A stretch of 64,000 bases of DNA, taken from NCBI GenBank assembly GCA_021234155.1, contig JAJEKV010000239.1, forward strand, positions 250,001-314,000, written 5' to 3'. The notes beneath the pieces were generated by a model. That model saw only the letters and a list, made by a program, of their open reading frames with translations. It was not told the DNA's origin and searched no databases. Shown here piece after piece: positions 1-11,600 of this stretch (the stretch's first letter is position 1; each line of letters begins with the position of its first letter). This DNA comes from Isoetes taiwanensis. Lineage: Eukaryota; Streptophyta; Lycopodiopsida; Isoetales; Isoetaceae. The translations under genes and the position numbers were made by a program.

Positions 1-9
1 TGAGCCTTA

Positions 10-240
10 CTAAGAGCATGAGGAGCCACATATGTCCGTAGAGATGCGATGGAAGCATTCCCATGGCCCCCGATGTGATCGCCTAATGGATTCTCCAACA
101 ATGTTTTGAATAGCACAATCAAGTAATATCTTGTGCGAGGGTCCAACGTTGATGGTCGCCCTGTGGGAAGCGTGATTTGAACTAGAACCAACCAAAGGTA
201 TTTGAACTAGGAGTGGTGTATTTGCAAAAGGAGCATCCAT
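10..240 (-). CDS. small unrecognised ORF (76 aa)
   Basis: An open frame reads from an ATG at 240 to a stop at 10. It has no recognised domain. The composition is not low-complexity (it includes the segments LLVQIPLVG and HKILLDCAIQNIVGES), and the stretch upstream of its start (300-450) holds the same kind of GCG-rich motifs that precede other minus-strand gene-like units in this window. It may be the 5' exon of a gene running out of the left edge. Seen: an open frame and motif-rich upstream DNA. Inferred: that it is transcribed. Confidence 0.25.
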   Translation of the reverse strand: MDAPFANTPLLVQIPLVGSSSNHASHRATINVGPSHKILLDCAIQNIVGESIRRSHRGPWECFHRISTDICGSSCS

Positions 241-299
241 GGCACTAGATAGAGAAAAATTAACTAATTAGCAAATGATATTACTCTCCCCATAAAACG

Positions 300-450
300 A
301 TTCTGAACATACATAATTCAAAACGCCAGCTTCGTGACGCGTTTGCTTTGTTTTTTCGCAGTGATCTATTTTACACGCTACCGGGCGCGATTTGTATAGA
401 GCCGTATGAAATAGAAAAGCCAAACTAAAAACGCTACCGGGCTTTGATTA
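300..450 (-). promoter_or_regulatory. GCG-rich motif cluster upstream of a minus-strand ORF
   Basis: Contains AACGCCAGC, GTGACGCGTTTG, ACACGCTACCGGGCGCG and AACGCTACCGGG in otherwise AT-rich DNA. Similar clusters lie at 8480-8640, 10690-10975, 13640-13705, 28360-28412 and 29560-29610, each to the right of a minus-strand coding-like stretch. The motif CGCTACCG recurs in the end of element Z (about 34335-34346). A regulatory role is inferred from position only. Confidence 0.25.
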
Positions 451-539
451 ACCTAGTGGAAAATCAAAACCCAAAATCGCCATTCTAACATATTATTCTA
501 AATGTAATGCGAATGCGAATGCGTAATTCAAAATATGAA

Positions 540-1960
540 GGCGTTAGAATAGAATAGAATAGAATGAAGGCGGAGATAGAGCAGATATATAATAATAATA
601 CTCCTTGTTTAGTTCATTATTTAGTTCATTGTTTTAGTTCATTATTTAGAGCAGATAGAGGAAGAGCTAGTGAAATAGAATAAGAGCGTATACAAAGAAA
701 AATCATATAAGCAAGATCATAGAGCAGATAGATCATAGAGCAAGATCATATAGGCAAGATCATAGAGGAAGATCATAGAGCAAGATCATATAAACAATAG
801 AACATGTTTATAAGCAATAGATCAGATATGAAGGTGCTAGGGCAGCTTTAGGACTGATGCATGTAAGTCTAACACGTAAAGCACTCCCCTTGATTAACCC
901 CTCAAGCTCATATACTACTTTAAGTAAAGAAGCGTAAAAATACTAACCTATTTGTGTTTCAGACTAGAGATTTGAGCCTTTGTCTTTGAGCTAAAACCAA
1001 AATTCGAAAACAAAAAGTTGATTTGAGCCGAGAAGAAGCCAATAGCGGATGATTTGAGCCTTAAGAAGCCGAGAAGAAGCAATAGCGGATAATTTGGAAA
1101 CCGAGAAGCCGAGAACCTTTAACACAAAACTAAAAACCGTAAAACTTTGTTATTCCAAGCCAAGCCAAAAACCAAAGAGATTGTAGAGAGCCAAAACCTT
1201 TAGTCGAATGCTTTGTAGAAACCTTCGGTTTAAAACCCAAAAGCGTAAAATGGGATAAAAGCTCGAAAGTGCGAGATAAAAACAGATTGAAGCAGATTGA
1301 AGTCGAGAAGCAGATTGAAGTTTAGAAAGATAGAAGATAAGATAATATTATCTCCTCCTTAGGTCATGCAACCGATGATGGTGAAAGAAGCCGAAAGCGA
1401 ATATAGATTGGAAGCCAGAAAGCGTAAGATAGATTGAAGATAGATAGAAGCCGGAAGTCAAATTGGAAGCGAAGCCTAGAATGCCCGGAATTGCAAATAC
1501 CGGAATGCAAAAGTTTGAGTTCGAAAAGTGTGAGAGAAAAGTTTGAAAAGGAATGCTAACTTGAAATAATAATCGCTTTTAAAATTTTCGACTACTAGGA
1601 TTATAACGTCTTTAAAAATTTATTACAAGGGTTAATTGTTTTAAGGACAATTGTTTTAAGGGTTAATTGTTTTAAGGACAATTGTTTTAAGGGTTAATTG
1701 TTTTAAGGGTTATTAAGTTTAAAAGTTTAAAAGTTATGAGTTATAAGTTTATATGCTAGTTTTAAGTTAATAGTTAAGTTATAAGTTTAAAAGTTCATGA
1801 ATTAGAACTTCTAACCTTAAAACTTTTAACCTACAATAACTTTCCAACCTTAAAATTTCTAACCTATAATAACCTATTAATAAACTTCTTAACCTTAAAT
1901 CAAGCTAACCTATAATAACCTTTAAAAGTTGTTTCCAAGGTTATTATAGGATACAAAGGG
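540..1960. repeat. low-complexity and short tandem repeats
   Basis: No gene is visible. About 690-800 repeats a unit resembling AGAGCAAGATCATA. About 1000-1550 is purine-rich on this strand (GAGAAGCC, GATTGAAG, GATAGAAG), with no open frame of note. 1620-1720 repeats TTAATTGTTTTAAGG five or six times. 1690-1950 is AT-rich, with TTTAAAAGTT-type words facing AACTTTTAACC-type words, so it could fold on itself. Confidence 0.5.
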
Positions 1961-1969
1961 TTTTATTTA

Positions 1970-4900
1970 TCCTATATATTATAAAATTATAGTGTATGTC
2001 CGTCTTCAACCTCGCCCTAGATTGGGCGGCCGAGATTATATCATGCCACGTGGGCATCATCTCACCCTTCGTGATTGTGGTGTAGTTGTCTTCTCCGTGG
2101 AACGTCGCCATAGCCATCCTCATACCGGGCTTCGAAGTCGCTATTAGGTTTTTCTTCACGGCAGGGTGGGAGCGGGGCCACTGGTTAGGCGGATGAATAA
2201 GGTGCAGGAATCCAAAAGATAATGGTGTTTGTGTAGAAATCCGGCAAGCATGGGCTCTGTGAAGGAGAAACTGGAATCGTGGTGCGGGCTTTGGGTTTTG
2301 ATCGAATATTTGATTCGCCTTAAAACAGGTTGTTGTCTTTGCCTGAATTCGCAGATAGCCGCATCAAAAGAAGACAAGGGTTCATCTGTGATGTATTCTT
2401 TGGAGTTACAAAGCAGATATCACATCAGCTTGTGAGTCGAGGAGATCGGGAGGAGAGTTTATATGAAAACAAGACTTTGATTCGGCTTTTAATGTTGTCT
2501 TTGCCCGAATTCGCAGAGATAGCCGCATCAAAAGAAGACAAGGGTGGTGTATTCTTTGGAGTTCTGGCCAGATACCACATCGGTTGTGCCGGGGTTGTGA
2601 GTCGAGAGATCGTGACATCCTCTTGGCGACAAGGCTCTAATATGGCGCCCTTCATGCAATTCTTTGGATGCATTTTTGTAGGTGATATTTTTATGGCACT
2701 CCAAGCTTTTGTCGCCAAAGGCACATAATAGCTCATGACATGTTGATCCGATGGAGGTCTATGTTCGGCTTCCTTTTGAGCTTCTAGAAATACATCCGAT
2801 AAAATGTTTTAATTATTTGTGCAAGGTTGAGAATACTTGGGTGCCAAGCAAAAGCACCGTCCGACTTCAATCTTTGAGATAAGCAACTATACGATGGGTA
2901 CTCGAAGTTCCATTCTCGCTTATCTAACTTGCATGCCCGGATGTTATGCGTGCCTGAGGTTGATGGGTTTAGTTCATTCTCATGTTGGCATTGCTTATAG
3001 ATGGAAAATAAAGCACATAAGCAACCACGCATCATGCATGAAGGTAAGTTATACATTTTGAGTTATTCAATTGTGACAACTATCTTGTTGAATGCCGAGG
3101 ATAAACAAAAGGCATGTCTTTATCCGCAAGTCATAACATATATATTGAGTACTTGAGCCTCTTTGGACACATTTTGGAGTGTTGAAATATGCCTTTTTGA
3201 TTTGAAGAGCTTGAAGATCATTTTTTGTCCAATGCGCTTTCACATGACCTTATTTGCGTGATTCAATTGCAGCTTTGATATGGTAATAACGGCAAGTGTA
3301 CCCATTTTTGCTACCATTTAGAATCCCACATGAAGTGAACCCACATAGTTTTGCGGGCATATCCTCGCGGTAATCGAGCTTTTGAATGGCTCATGTACTT
3401 TGATCTATTTCACCCATTTGTACTACTTAATTTGAAAACCATATACCTAGCATCTTTTATAGGTTGTTCCCCGAGCTTTCCAATGCATGCTCATGTTTAG
3501 GAAATGGAGCTTTCTTCTTAAAGTTACGACCCTATTAGTACTCTGCTGTAAAACTAGACCAGCAAATGCAATTTGTCATATTTGACATATTTAGACTAGG
3601 AATTTGAGAACCGTGGTGCCTAGGATTTTTTTTAGGTCTTTCCTTAAGCTTTTTAAATGGATGCCCTGTTGGTGGAACAGAGCTTGCATTCTTCATTTTC
3701 ATAGTTTGGCATCATTGACGAGCTTCTAGGCTCTGCCTTAGTCTCGAACAATTTTCTATGTTTGCCAAATTTGAGTCCTTTGATCTAAGTTTCTAAGTAT
3801 GGTACAACGCAGATGCAAAGTTGTTTCAAAGAGTTGGCATGTTAGATGATAATCTAAACTTTGAGCTGCAAGGCTTAACGACAAGATCGCCTTCAACTTC
3901 CGTGGGATGTTAGTGGGGCATTCATGTGAGATATGCCGAGACTCCTAAGTTAGTGTTGGTGTTACATTGAAGGCACAAATTGACTATGCGTAATTTCCAT
4001 GTTTTGATGAAGCAAAGTGGCCTTTCGCAACCAATAAGCAATCATGATATTGAAGGTTAGGGATTATTCCCTCATGCATACCGGATTTTATAATTCTCTT
4101 CGCACAAGGCTATTATACAAAATTTGAAACGGGCAATCTGTTATGGAGCGTGAAATGGAATCTATTATTAACAATTTGGATATTCTAGATGGCTCGTTTT
4201 TGTAATCGTGTCATATTTTGATGTGTTTATCCAACAATGAGCTCCACGATATCAACTTCTCACCCATGGAATGACTAATGACTATGAGGAGCTAGGGAAA
4301 ATATAGAAAATATAGAGTTGCTTTTCATATTGGATCTACTAAAGCAAATAGAAGACTTTGTATGGCAAATTAATTTATTGTTATTCTTCTTCTTTAAACC
4401 CCGTGTGGTAATAATGAGGGCACCGCTAGGTGAAACTAATTGAAGCTGCAATTCAATCAATATTCATTTTTGTCGGTCAATTTAAACATCTTTACTTTCT
4501 TTGTTGTTTATGAATAAACGAATTTGAAGAATATGGAAAATGCTCATGGATAATGACACTCATGGAGCTTGCAAGGAATAGAAGGAAACACTTAAAGGTT
4601 ATTATTTGTTGTAGTGCTTTCTACAATGGAGTGTGTTTGGCGCCACGACAATTGTTTCAGATAAAATGGACTTGAGCAAGCATTGCTTTTTTCAGATATT
4701 TTGTTAATGTTACTTCAGTAAAACTTTTACTTGATGTAACTTATAATATAAGCAATAAACATCCATTGTCATTCATTATCTTCATGTAACATACATAAAG
4801 TAACCGACATCGATACAAAGGTTCAACATTGTTTTGATATTGTTTACATAATCCATGGAAAACGTTGTTAAAGCTTTGAAAAAAAATTGTTATAATAAGA

Positions 4901-4998
4901 AGTTACAAAAGTTGGCTTATTATCGCAAACCCTTCTTATTGCGGCCAAAACATTTACAAAGTCGAACTTATGCCCAAAGAACAAGGCACCATTACTAG
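1970..4998 (+). mobile_element. Helitron C, non-autonomous (3.03 kb)
   Basis: The 5' end at 1970 is TCCTATATATTATAAAATTA, preceded by A (1969). The 3' end is CTAG (4995-4998), followed by T (4999). This is the A/T insertion and TC...CTRR terminal structure known for Helitrons. The first 80 bases match, with differences, the 5' end of Helitron A on the other strand near 61353. The last 25-30 bases (GCCCAAAGAAC, then CACCATTACTAG) match the 3' end of Helitron B at 55207. The subterminal hairpin is degenerate in this copy. No Rep/helicase gene is present, so it would be non-autonomous. The interior carries no recognised gene and no long open frame. A 170-bp direct duplication lies at 2310-2610. 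Confidence 0.72.
2310..2610 (+). repeat. direct duplication inside Helitron C
   Basis: About 130 bp starting near 2310 recurs near 2478. Both copies contain GCCGCATCAAAAGAAGACAA, GTATTCTTTGGAGTT and GTGAGTCGAG. The short ORFs overlapping it in several frames are likely by-products of the repeat rather than genes. Confidence 0.6.
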
Positions 4999-5119
4999 TA
5001 TATAATGTTGAGGAAAATAACTTGTCAAATAGAATAGGACATATGAGGCTTTCATTTATGAACATGTTAGTTAGAGGTTATTTGGATATGCTAACTTACT
5101 ATATGTTTTTATGCATTCT

Positions 5120-7460
5120 AGGTCAATGGCATGCAAAATGCTAAAAAAGGGCCCCCAATGATGCTGATCAAGGCAAGGAAAAATCCCCAACTAATGAACA
5201 TGATGGCCAAGGAAAGGAAAATACCTCAAATGATGTTGATGATGGCAAAGGAAAGGAAAAGACTCCAAATGATGTTGATGATGGCAAAGGAAAGGAAAAG
5301 ACCTCAAATGAAAAGGATGATGCCAAAGGAAAGGAAATTGTACTTTTTATACTGGTCGATTGAAAAAACAAAAGGTCAAGATCCCGCATGCATGCAACAG
5401 TAGAGGCAAAGTGAGGAGAAGGGATTATTGTTCTAGCAGATCCTATCAATGCGTTGAATGATGAAAGATTAGGGGAGGACAAAGTTAGGTGTGGCAATCT
5501 AAAATTATATGACAATTGAAGGAAAAGGGTTCAGCAAACAAGAATGCCTAGCTTGTGTGAAGCAACTAGAGGTTCCAACTATTGTTGCATGGCCTAGGGA
5601 CACAGATTCAACCGGAGGGGAATTACACGCTTCCTATAGATGTAGAACCATTGTCAATAATGTTCACAAGAGGTAGCAAGAGGCCACTTCCAACTTTCAA
5701 ACATTATCCCACCAAAAGATGCAAGTCGATTATGATTGTTCTCCCAAGCCCCGATGCAAAAGTTAGAGGAAGTGAATGTTGTTGGGCCTCCCAGATTAGA
5801 ATGTTCACAATAGAGGAGATGGTGGTAGCAAGAGCTACATATCAGGAACATAAGTGTGATAGCAGGAGGAATTTCATGTACACCATATTTGGCTATGCAA
5901 TTCGTGATGAAAGATCAAAGAAGAAAAGATTCCCATTGAATGGAAAGTGGATATGTTCAAAAGCATGGATGGCTATACATGGAATTCCAACCTCTTCTTG
6001 GCACAATTGCCAAAAAGAGACATGAAAATGGTAGTAAAATTGCATTGCATGGGAACACCGGCCCGGTAAGGCCTACCTCAAGAACTATAGTCTAAAGGAA
6101 ATATTTGAAAGATATGTGGATTTCAATGCAGTAAAAACATGCCATATAAGAGTAAGAAGGATGAACAGTGGTAGAGTTATTGTTGAAAAGAGATTGCCAT
6201 CCCATTGTACCCAGAGCATATTAGAGGAAATAAATGCATTGCTCGAACTTGAGTGGCCTCTATATCCCAGCCAGTTTTAGTAGGCTATGGAATAAGCATT
6301 TCAAGCATGTGACCATAGCAACTTCAAACAACTTTGCCAAGTGCAATTTATGTGCTAAGTGAAGGAGACACTAGATAAGACTGCGGCAACCAAGTCTAAG
6401 GGCAAAGATAAGGGAACATATGAAGGACCATATGACAGATCAACTATCATGTAGATCAACTTATTGGATGTGGAGGACCTTATCTGCAATGGAACCTAAT
6501 AACTATCTATGTATTATACATGATAAAATGGACCAACAGAATACTTGTCTTCCACAATTCAAGTACATTCCTAAGTCATGTGGAAGATCATACCCTTTGC
6601 ATTTCAATGATGAGGGCAATATTATGGGCAGCCTCCGGACCTATTATGGCCATTTCAGTTTAGAGTTGTGGAGTGATGGTCCAGATTTTCACATTGGGAG
6701 TATCATGAGGTGTTTAAGAAACTATGAGAAGGGTTACAATGGTCACCTATAGGATCCTACAGCTAGCCAGGCACTACATAGTGCATTGTTGGATGGAACC
6801 CCTAATAGTATTGAAAAGTTTAGCAAGGCAAGGTTTAGGAGGAATGGACCTAATGAACATGTTGGAGCTTCAACATCTCGTGCTAAAACCTCGAGATCCT
6901 GCCCTTAAAGCTTCTCTTGCAACTAGATAATTGTGCCTGGTCAAAATAAGAACAGTGGATGTTTTCTTTCCTATCCTACTTAACAAATTGTGGGTATTTT
7001 TTGAGAGAGTCAATTTGGGGTTCCTAATGCCCGGACATACTCATGAGGGATGGATGCATTGTTTGGAAAATATAGTCATGTATTGAGACAAAGCAGACAG
7101 CTACCAACTTTCCTGTGCTATTGGAAATATTTCATGGATGTACAAATCCATCTCCTATAGGATCTATCATATAGAAGAAGTGCTGATTGGAAGAGTTTTG
7201 TGGATGGTTATGCTCTCGACATGGAAGGTCATTCTAGACCTCTTCAATTCACTTTTGGGTGAGAGAAGGGATTCCAATGCAATGGAAAATGAGACCTTCG
7301 TGAGGAGAAGTGGAGAGGTGGGGGCAGAAATTTGGCATGTGGATGCATGGCAAGCCTATGATACCTCCTGGTCAACCAAAAGCTCTAAAACCAATCAAGA
7401 AGTCAAGCAATTGGGATTGACTAAGGATGGCATCAATGACTACATCAAGCATTGGCAACT
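5120..7460 (+). pseudogene. DUF7869-type transposase-like gene, 5' part (element X)
   Basis: This is the 5' part of a gene whose second copy lies at 29955-32758; the two align along their length. An exon appears to start after the acceptor at 5121 (TTCTAG, then GTCAATGG), as in the other copy. Order of features: an acidic, lysine-rich linker with four NDVDDGKGKEK-like repeats (5150-5335), VIVLADP..NDERLG (about 5425-5475), CVKQLEVPTI (about 5555), GKWICSKAW with IPTSSWHN (5940-6010), CRSTYWMWRTL and the motif IIHDKMDQQ (about 6511-6540), YYGHFSLELWSDG (6645-6690), LQLDN (about 6915-6929) and GHTHE (about 7036-7050). The acidic residues in HDKMDQ, QLDN and the GHTHEDVD equivalent would suit an RNase H-like nuclease fold (inference). 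Frameshifts and stops make it a pseudogene. It stops at codon Gln of DYIKHWQ, where element Y begins, and resumes at 32961. The family name DUF7869 is recalled from memory. Confidence 0.7.
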
Positions 7461-7491
7461 AACCATCATCCAATTAAATTGGGATTATGTC
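7461..7491 (+). repeat. left terminal inverted repeat of element Y
   Basis: Begins AACCATCATCC and ends GGGATTATGTC. The inverted partner is at 32930-32960. The same 31-mer is found inverted at 33818-33848 and 34355-34385. The next 17 bases resemble those next to the 34385 end (TCCAAAATC) and not those at 33818 or 32930, so left and right ends can be told apart. Confidence 0.75.
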
Positions 7492-7859
7492 AACTCCAAA
7501 ATCACGCCAACCTCGCTATTGTCTTCTAGGGGTTTTTTTTTTTTAATCTTTTTTTTTGGACTTCAAAAATAACATAAGTTTGCGATTCACGGTGACTTTT
7601 CATATGCGAATTGAAATATGCAGAAATGAAGAGCAAGTTGCTAACATAGATGAGACAAATATTGCTTGCTCGATAGATGATAATATTAGGTTTGATAATA
7701 ACAAATTGCATTATTTTATGCAGGCAATTCCAGCACTGAAATTATCGATACATGGCACAAATATCATACAAAAATATCATATATTCCAATAAAACATTAA
7801 GGGATCAATCCATGTTTTTCCACGTATTTAACAAGGTGTGGTTCCATGTCACCCGCTCT

Positions 7860-8430
7860 ATCCAGTTCGGGTATTTAATCTAACACTTCACCCACCGCCA
7901 TCCCCATAGCCAAATTATGCATAATAGACACAAACTTCACCAGAAAATCATCCGTCCCAAAGTTTTTTTGGATCGTAAGATGGTGGATTCTGTGGCTTTG
8001 TGTTTGATTGTAGAAGCATTTGAGAGCATCATCATCCACTATGATTATATCATCCTTATTCTCGATACCAAGTTCGGCTCCATCATGTTACTCAAGTGTT
8101 TGATGAAGATAGGCTTGCCTGTTGGATCCTTGGGATTAGTGAACTTCACACATTTGTTCGATCCCATAGGGTCAACCAATTTCTACGATTTCCCCTGCCT
8201 CCAAAGTATCCTTGATGTTCCTTAGTTCCATGGATGACCAAATACCAACTCGAAATAACCTCGAATGCCTCGCCCAGCATCTCCTTCAAGTGCGCGCCGC
8301 GATAGATCCACTTGGTGTTTGATTCTACCGGTGTCCGATGAAACCGTTCTCTAGCCACTTTATTTTTCGTAAAAGTCTTGCAAAGGACTCCGTTTAGGTC
8401 TAACACCACAACCTTCTTAGAAACGCAATG
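7860..8430 (-). pseudogene. FCP1/NIF-type phosphatase fragment, frameshifted
   Basis: On the minus strand about 8421-8386 encodes KKVVVLDLNGVLCKT, which fits the DLNG form of the DxDx motif in plant FCP1-homology (NLI-interacting factor) phosphatases of the HAD superfamily. Then come KWIYRGAHLKEMLGEAFEV and SSWYLVIHG. In a second frame follow VDPMGSNKCVKFTNPKD (about 8175-8125) and in a third ENKDDIIIVDDDALKCFYNQ (about 8070-8015), which matches the position of the (L/V)DD motif near the end of that domain. Such enzymes dephosphorylate serine or threonine, for instance in the RNA polymerase II tail. At least two frameshifts separate the parts, and no start codon is in frame after an upstream stop. 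It lies 0.4 kb inside the left end of element Y and could be captured cargo. Confidence 0.6.
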
Positions 8431-8479
8431 GAAGCCGAAACATCAAACATGTATCCATGGACCAAGATACGATAATACA

Positions 8480-8640
8480 AACAATACAAACGCGCCAAGC
8501 GTGATTTGAAATAGTCATAACCAAATCGCGCGGCGCGGATTTAGTTTGACAACGAAAAATAATCAAAGCACGCTTTGGCGCGATTTAATTCAAAGGTAAT
8601 ACAAATAAAATCACGCTGGCGCTTATTTCGTGGGCAAGGC
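8480..8640 (-). promoter_or_regulatory. CACGC/GCGTG palindrome cluster upstream of the phosphatase fragment
   Basis: Within 160 bp the plus strand shows GCGCCAAGCGTG, AATCGCGCGGCGCGG, CACGCTTTGGCGCG and TCACGCTGGCGC, each flanked by ATTTGAA- or AATTCAAA-like words. These are imperfect palindromes with a CACGC(N)GGCGTG core. The cluster sits just upstream of the minus-strand phosphatase fragment. Confidence 0.4.
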
Positions 8641-8774
8641 CATACCTATCATCTTCTTCGGCCATTGCCATCGGCGCCATTCTCCCCCTCCGCCACCTTT
8701 AATCTTCGTCTTCTTCCGAACGTTAGAATTGTTATTTTCTATTAGTTCCGGTCAAGGTCCTTCACAACTGGAAA

Positions 8775-10650
8775 TTATTTTACTATTGATTTGGCAAACC
8801 TGTGAATCACTAGAGCATATTCGTTACCTTCATTTTCGGTTTCCGCATCAATTATTTCATTGTTAACACGTGAATCTACTCTATTGTTGCTTGCATCACC
8901 CGCAATGTGGGCAAGGATATTCCCTAAGTTCGCCGCCATCACAAGATTTACTTTGAGCAACCCGTTTAGCGGCTATTTGTTCATTATCGCTTTCCTTATC
9001 AGTCGCATTACTAGTTCCCTCTCCGGTGAGCAACGCCCACTTTCGAATTGGACAAGTCTACTTAGACTTTTGATTGCCGATGATTTCAGGTTGCCATAAG
9101 GGCCTTTAGGAGACTTGGCAAGCACATGCATGAGGAATGGTTCAAGAAAGTCTTTGGCCCCGCTCATCCCTCACAAAGCGGTGACATCTTCTTGCACCCA
9201 TAAGAGCCTCTCGGGCAATATAACCTCCAACATGAAGCTCCAAGCGGGTTGTATCAATTGGAGCAAATGCCTCGGACGAGGTAAGCAGCCATAGACAGGG
9301 AAATCCATTTTTTATTTAAGGGGCCCTTCTCCTTAGTTTGTAGCTCGTGACTTGATTTCCCCACTTAGGAGGGGGTCCCGATCCTCATCCTCTTGACTCA
9401 TCATTCGCTCGACCGATCCTGATCCGTATGAAAGAATATAGTTCTTAAGTCTGGATCATCTAGAAGAAAACATTCCCATGCACTGCTATTGTCACCCTTG
9501 GCCTTAGCAATATCATATTCCTCGTCTGACAGCATGGATATCATAATAAAGATCACATGTGCCATCTTCCCGTTCGCATTCGCAGCTCATTATCCTTAAC
9601 ATCATATATTAGGCATCCCTCCCTAATAACTTTGAGGCACTCCAGATCATGAGCAGCAGATAGTGCATGCAGATGTGACTCATCTGAAGGACAAACGATG
9701 ACAATAGTGAAGGACCTCTCAGTTGTCAATCCTATACAGCTGGTAAAGAAGCTACTGTAGTCCTTCTGGTTCATGCCCATATCTCCTCTCCCACCCCTGC
9801 TGTCCAACACAAATAGTGATATATTTTTAAGGCCGTGGTTGAATCGGCAAGAGACCTTTGTACCCAATGGAGATCGAATCGGACGATTGTCGTCTTCTCC
9901 AAAGAATCTTCTTCACAAGGGCCACTTTTCTTCTCAACTCAGCCAAGACCTTAGGGGTAGAGTCTCCTTATGTTTTGTATTTTTAGCCTTCCAATTCTTT
10001 AGGAAGTCCTTTGACCGAATACAAACTTCTTGATGTCATCATTCATCGACCTTGTATTTGTCCAAAGAATCCAATTTGGATAATGCCACATCCCCCGATA
10101 GCCTTTGTAACTCGGCTCCCTCGGTGACTTCATTGTACGCACATCCTTTACATGGTCAAAAAGACTCAACGAAGGACATCCTATCCTTGGTGAAAGCACC
10201 CTTCTTGTATAAGACTTTCTTCTTTAAGTTAATTGGTCTAAAACCCAAATGGTCTCGGGTCGTCTCCCCGAAGTCTTTCTCATCTCTGTCACATTCAAGT
10301 CAAAGATGCTTACATCAGCAGAGGCACCCTACCCATAGTATCCGCAGCTTCCCTTGTGCATAAGCGCCCAATTCATTCCACTTGAGCCATACTACCTCCT
10401 TACAAAACACAATCTTATACGAGTCTGTTGGTCCCGACTGCTTTGGATGAGCTTTAGGAAAAGGACCGCAATGTCATCACCACCTTTTTCTTTGATTTTC
10501 TTGCAGTCTTCTTCTTCTCTGATAATTGTTCTGACGGCGAGTCCGCCTCCAAAGAGCTTTTGAATGCCTCGGACTTTGACCATCCCCATGCGGTGGGCAA
10601 TGGGCAGCCATATTCCACCCATCGTTGAGGGCGTGGCGCGGTTGTTCAAC
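8775..10650 (-). pseudogene. unrecognised multi-frame coding region
   Basis: The minus strand is coding-like over most of this span, but in changing frames. From an ATG at 10649 it reads STMGGIWLPIAHRMGMVKV, FGGGLAVRTIIREEEDCKK and DDIAVLFLKL (to 10392). Then come SFVESFDHVKDVRTMKS-type sequence (about 10170-10120), KNISLFVLDSRGG and CIGLTTERSFTIVIVCPSDE (9867-9553), MLSDEEYDIAKAKGD (about 9530), RLELHVGGYIAREALMG (about 9240-9190), KDFLEPFLMHVLAKSP (9167-8973), and an acidic tail IIDAETENEGNEYALVIHRF (8960-8775). I do not recognise the family. Stops and frameshifts, or introns I cannot place, break it. The start at 10649 is chosen because the palindrome cluster at 10690-10975 lies directly upstream. 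Confidence 0.4.
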
Positions 10651-10689
10651 GTATGGACTGCAATGAAAGTACGGACATTGAATCAAGAT

Positions 10690-10975
10690 CATAGAATAGA
10701 AAACACGCCGCGCGATTTGAATAGAATTGATGAAGAGAAAAATCACGCCTGGCGTGAAATGAATAAAGTTACTAATGCAATTCACGCCCAGGCGTGCTTT
10801 CAAATCAAACCAATTCCGCCGCGTGTTTCAAATCAATCAAATTCACGCCAAAAGCGTGTTTTCAAACCAATTGATTGACTTGAAAACACCGGCGTGAATT
10901 CGATTGATTTCAAAACACGCCTGGCGTGAATTGGTTTGATTTGAAAGCACTGGCGTGAATACAATTTATGAAACC
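10690..10975 (-). promoter_or_regulatory. array of CACGCC/GGCGTG palindromes
   Basis: About nine inverted motif pairs lie in 285 bp, among them CACGCCTGGCGTG (twice), CACGCCCAGGCGTG, CACGCCAAAAGCGTG and CACCGGCGTG. They alternate with AATT/ATTTGAAATC-type words such as AAATCAAACCAATT and GATTTGAAAGC. The pattern is dyad-symmetric at several scales and could form hairpins. It is the densest of the similar clusters in this window. Possible roles are a promoter for the minus-strand unit starting at 10649, binding sites for a protein, or remains of short foldback insertions. Confidence 0.45.
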
Positions 10976-11309
10976 AGGTTGATTACCTTTTGTATAGAAA
11001 TGTCTTCCCCATTTCATTCAAAGTTGCACTAATCTCAGCCAAATCAAGTAGGGTGAAGTATTGGCATCCAAGATATCGACACCTCCTATAACGCATAGTG
11101 ATTGTAGAACACTTTTGGCCCTGTTTGTTCTGCTTCACCGATGATGGCCTTTTGTGCCTCAACAACATGCTGGCCGCCGATGATGACATATTTAATATGT
11201 AGCATAATAACAGGGGGTTTTCTTTGTGTTTTTGTACGCTTTTCACTAAGGTTTTCCTATGATTTCATGATGTATTCAAATGAATGTACTAATGCGTACA
11301 TCTAGAGTG

Positions 11310-11600
11310 CACCATTTCTGAGCCATTGATTTTAGCCTTTTTTTTTCCAATGGTTAACAACCAATGGCTCACAAAAGCCCTTTTTGTGCGTGTGGTGCAT
11401 AATGGTCAACAACCAATTGCATTTCTGAGCCATTGATTTTAGCCTTTTTTTTTTTTCCAATGGTCAACAACCAATGGCTCACAACAAAAGCCCTTTTTTT
11501 TTGTGCATGTGGTGCATAATGGTCAACAACCAATGGCTCACAACAAAAGCCCTCTTTTTGTGTGTGTGGTGCATAATGGGCACATGAAGGGCTTGAAGGG
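11310..11600. repeat. imperfect tandem repeat with T-tract
   Basis: GAGCCATTGATTTTAGCC, followed by a T-run and CCAATGGTCAACAACCAATG, recurs two to three times, each copy followed by CTCACAACAAAAGCCC and GTGGTGCATAATGG. TGAGCCATTG and CAATGGCTCA face each other, so parts can pair. No gene is supported here. Confidence 0.55.

Noticed and set aside
5168-5515. Minus-strand ORF with FSFPLPSSTSF repeats
   Set aside because: Antisense shadow of the acidic linker repeats of the DUF7869-type gene.
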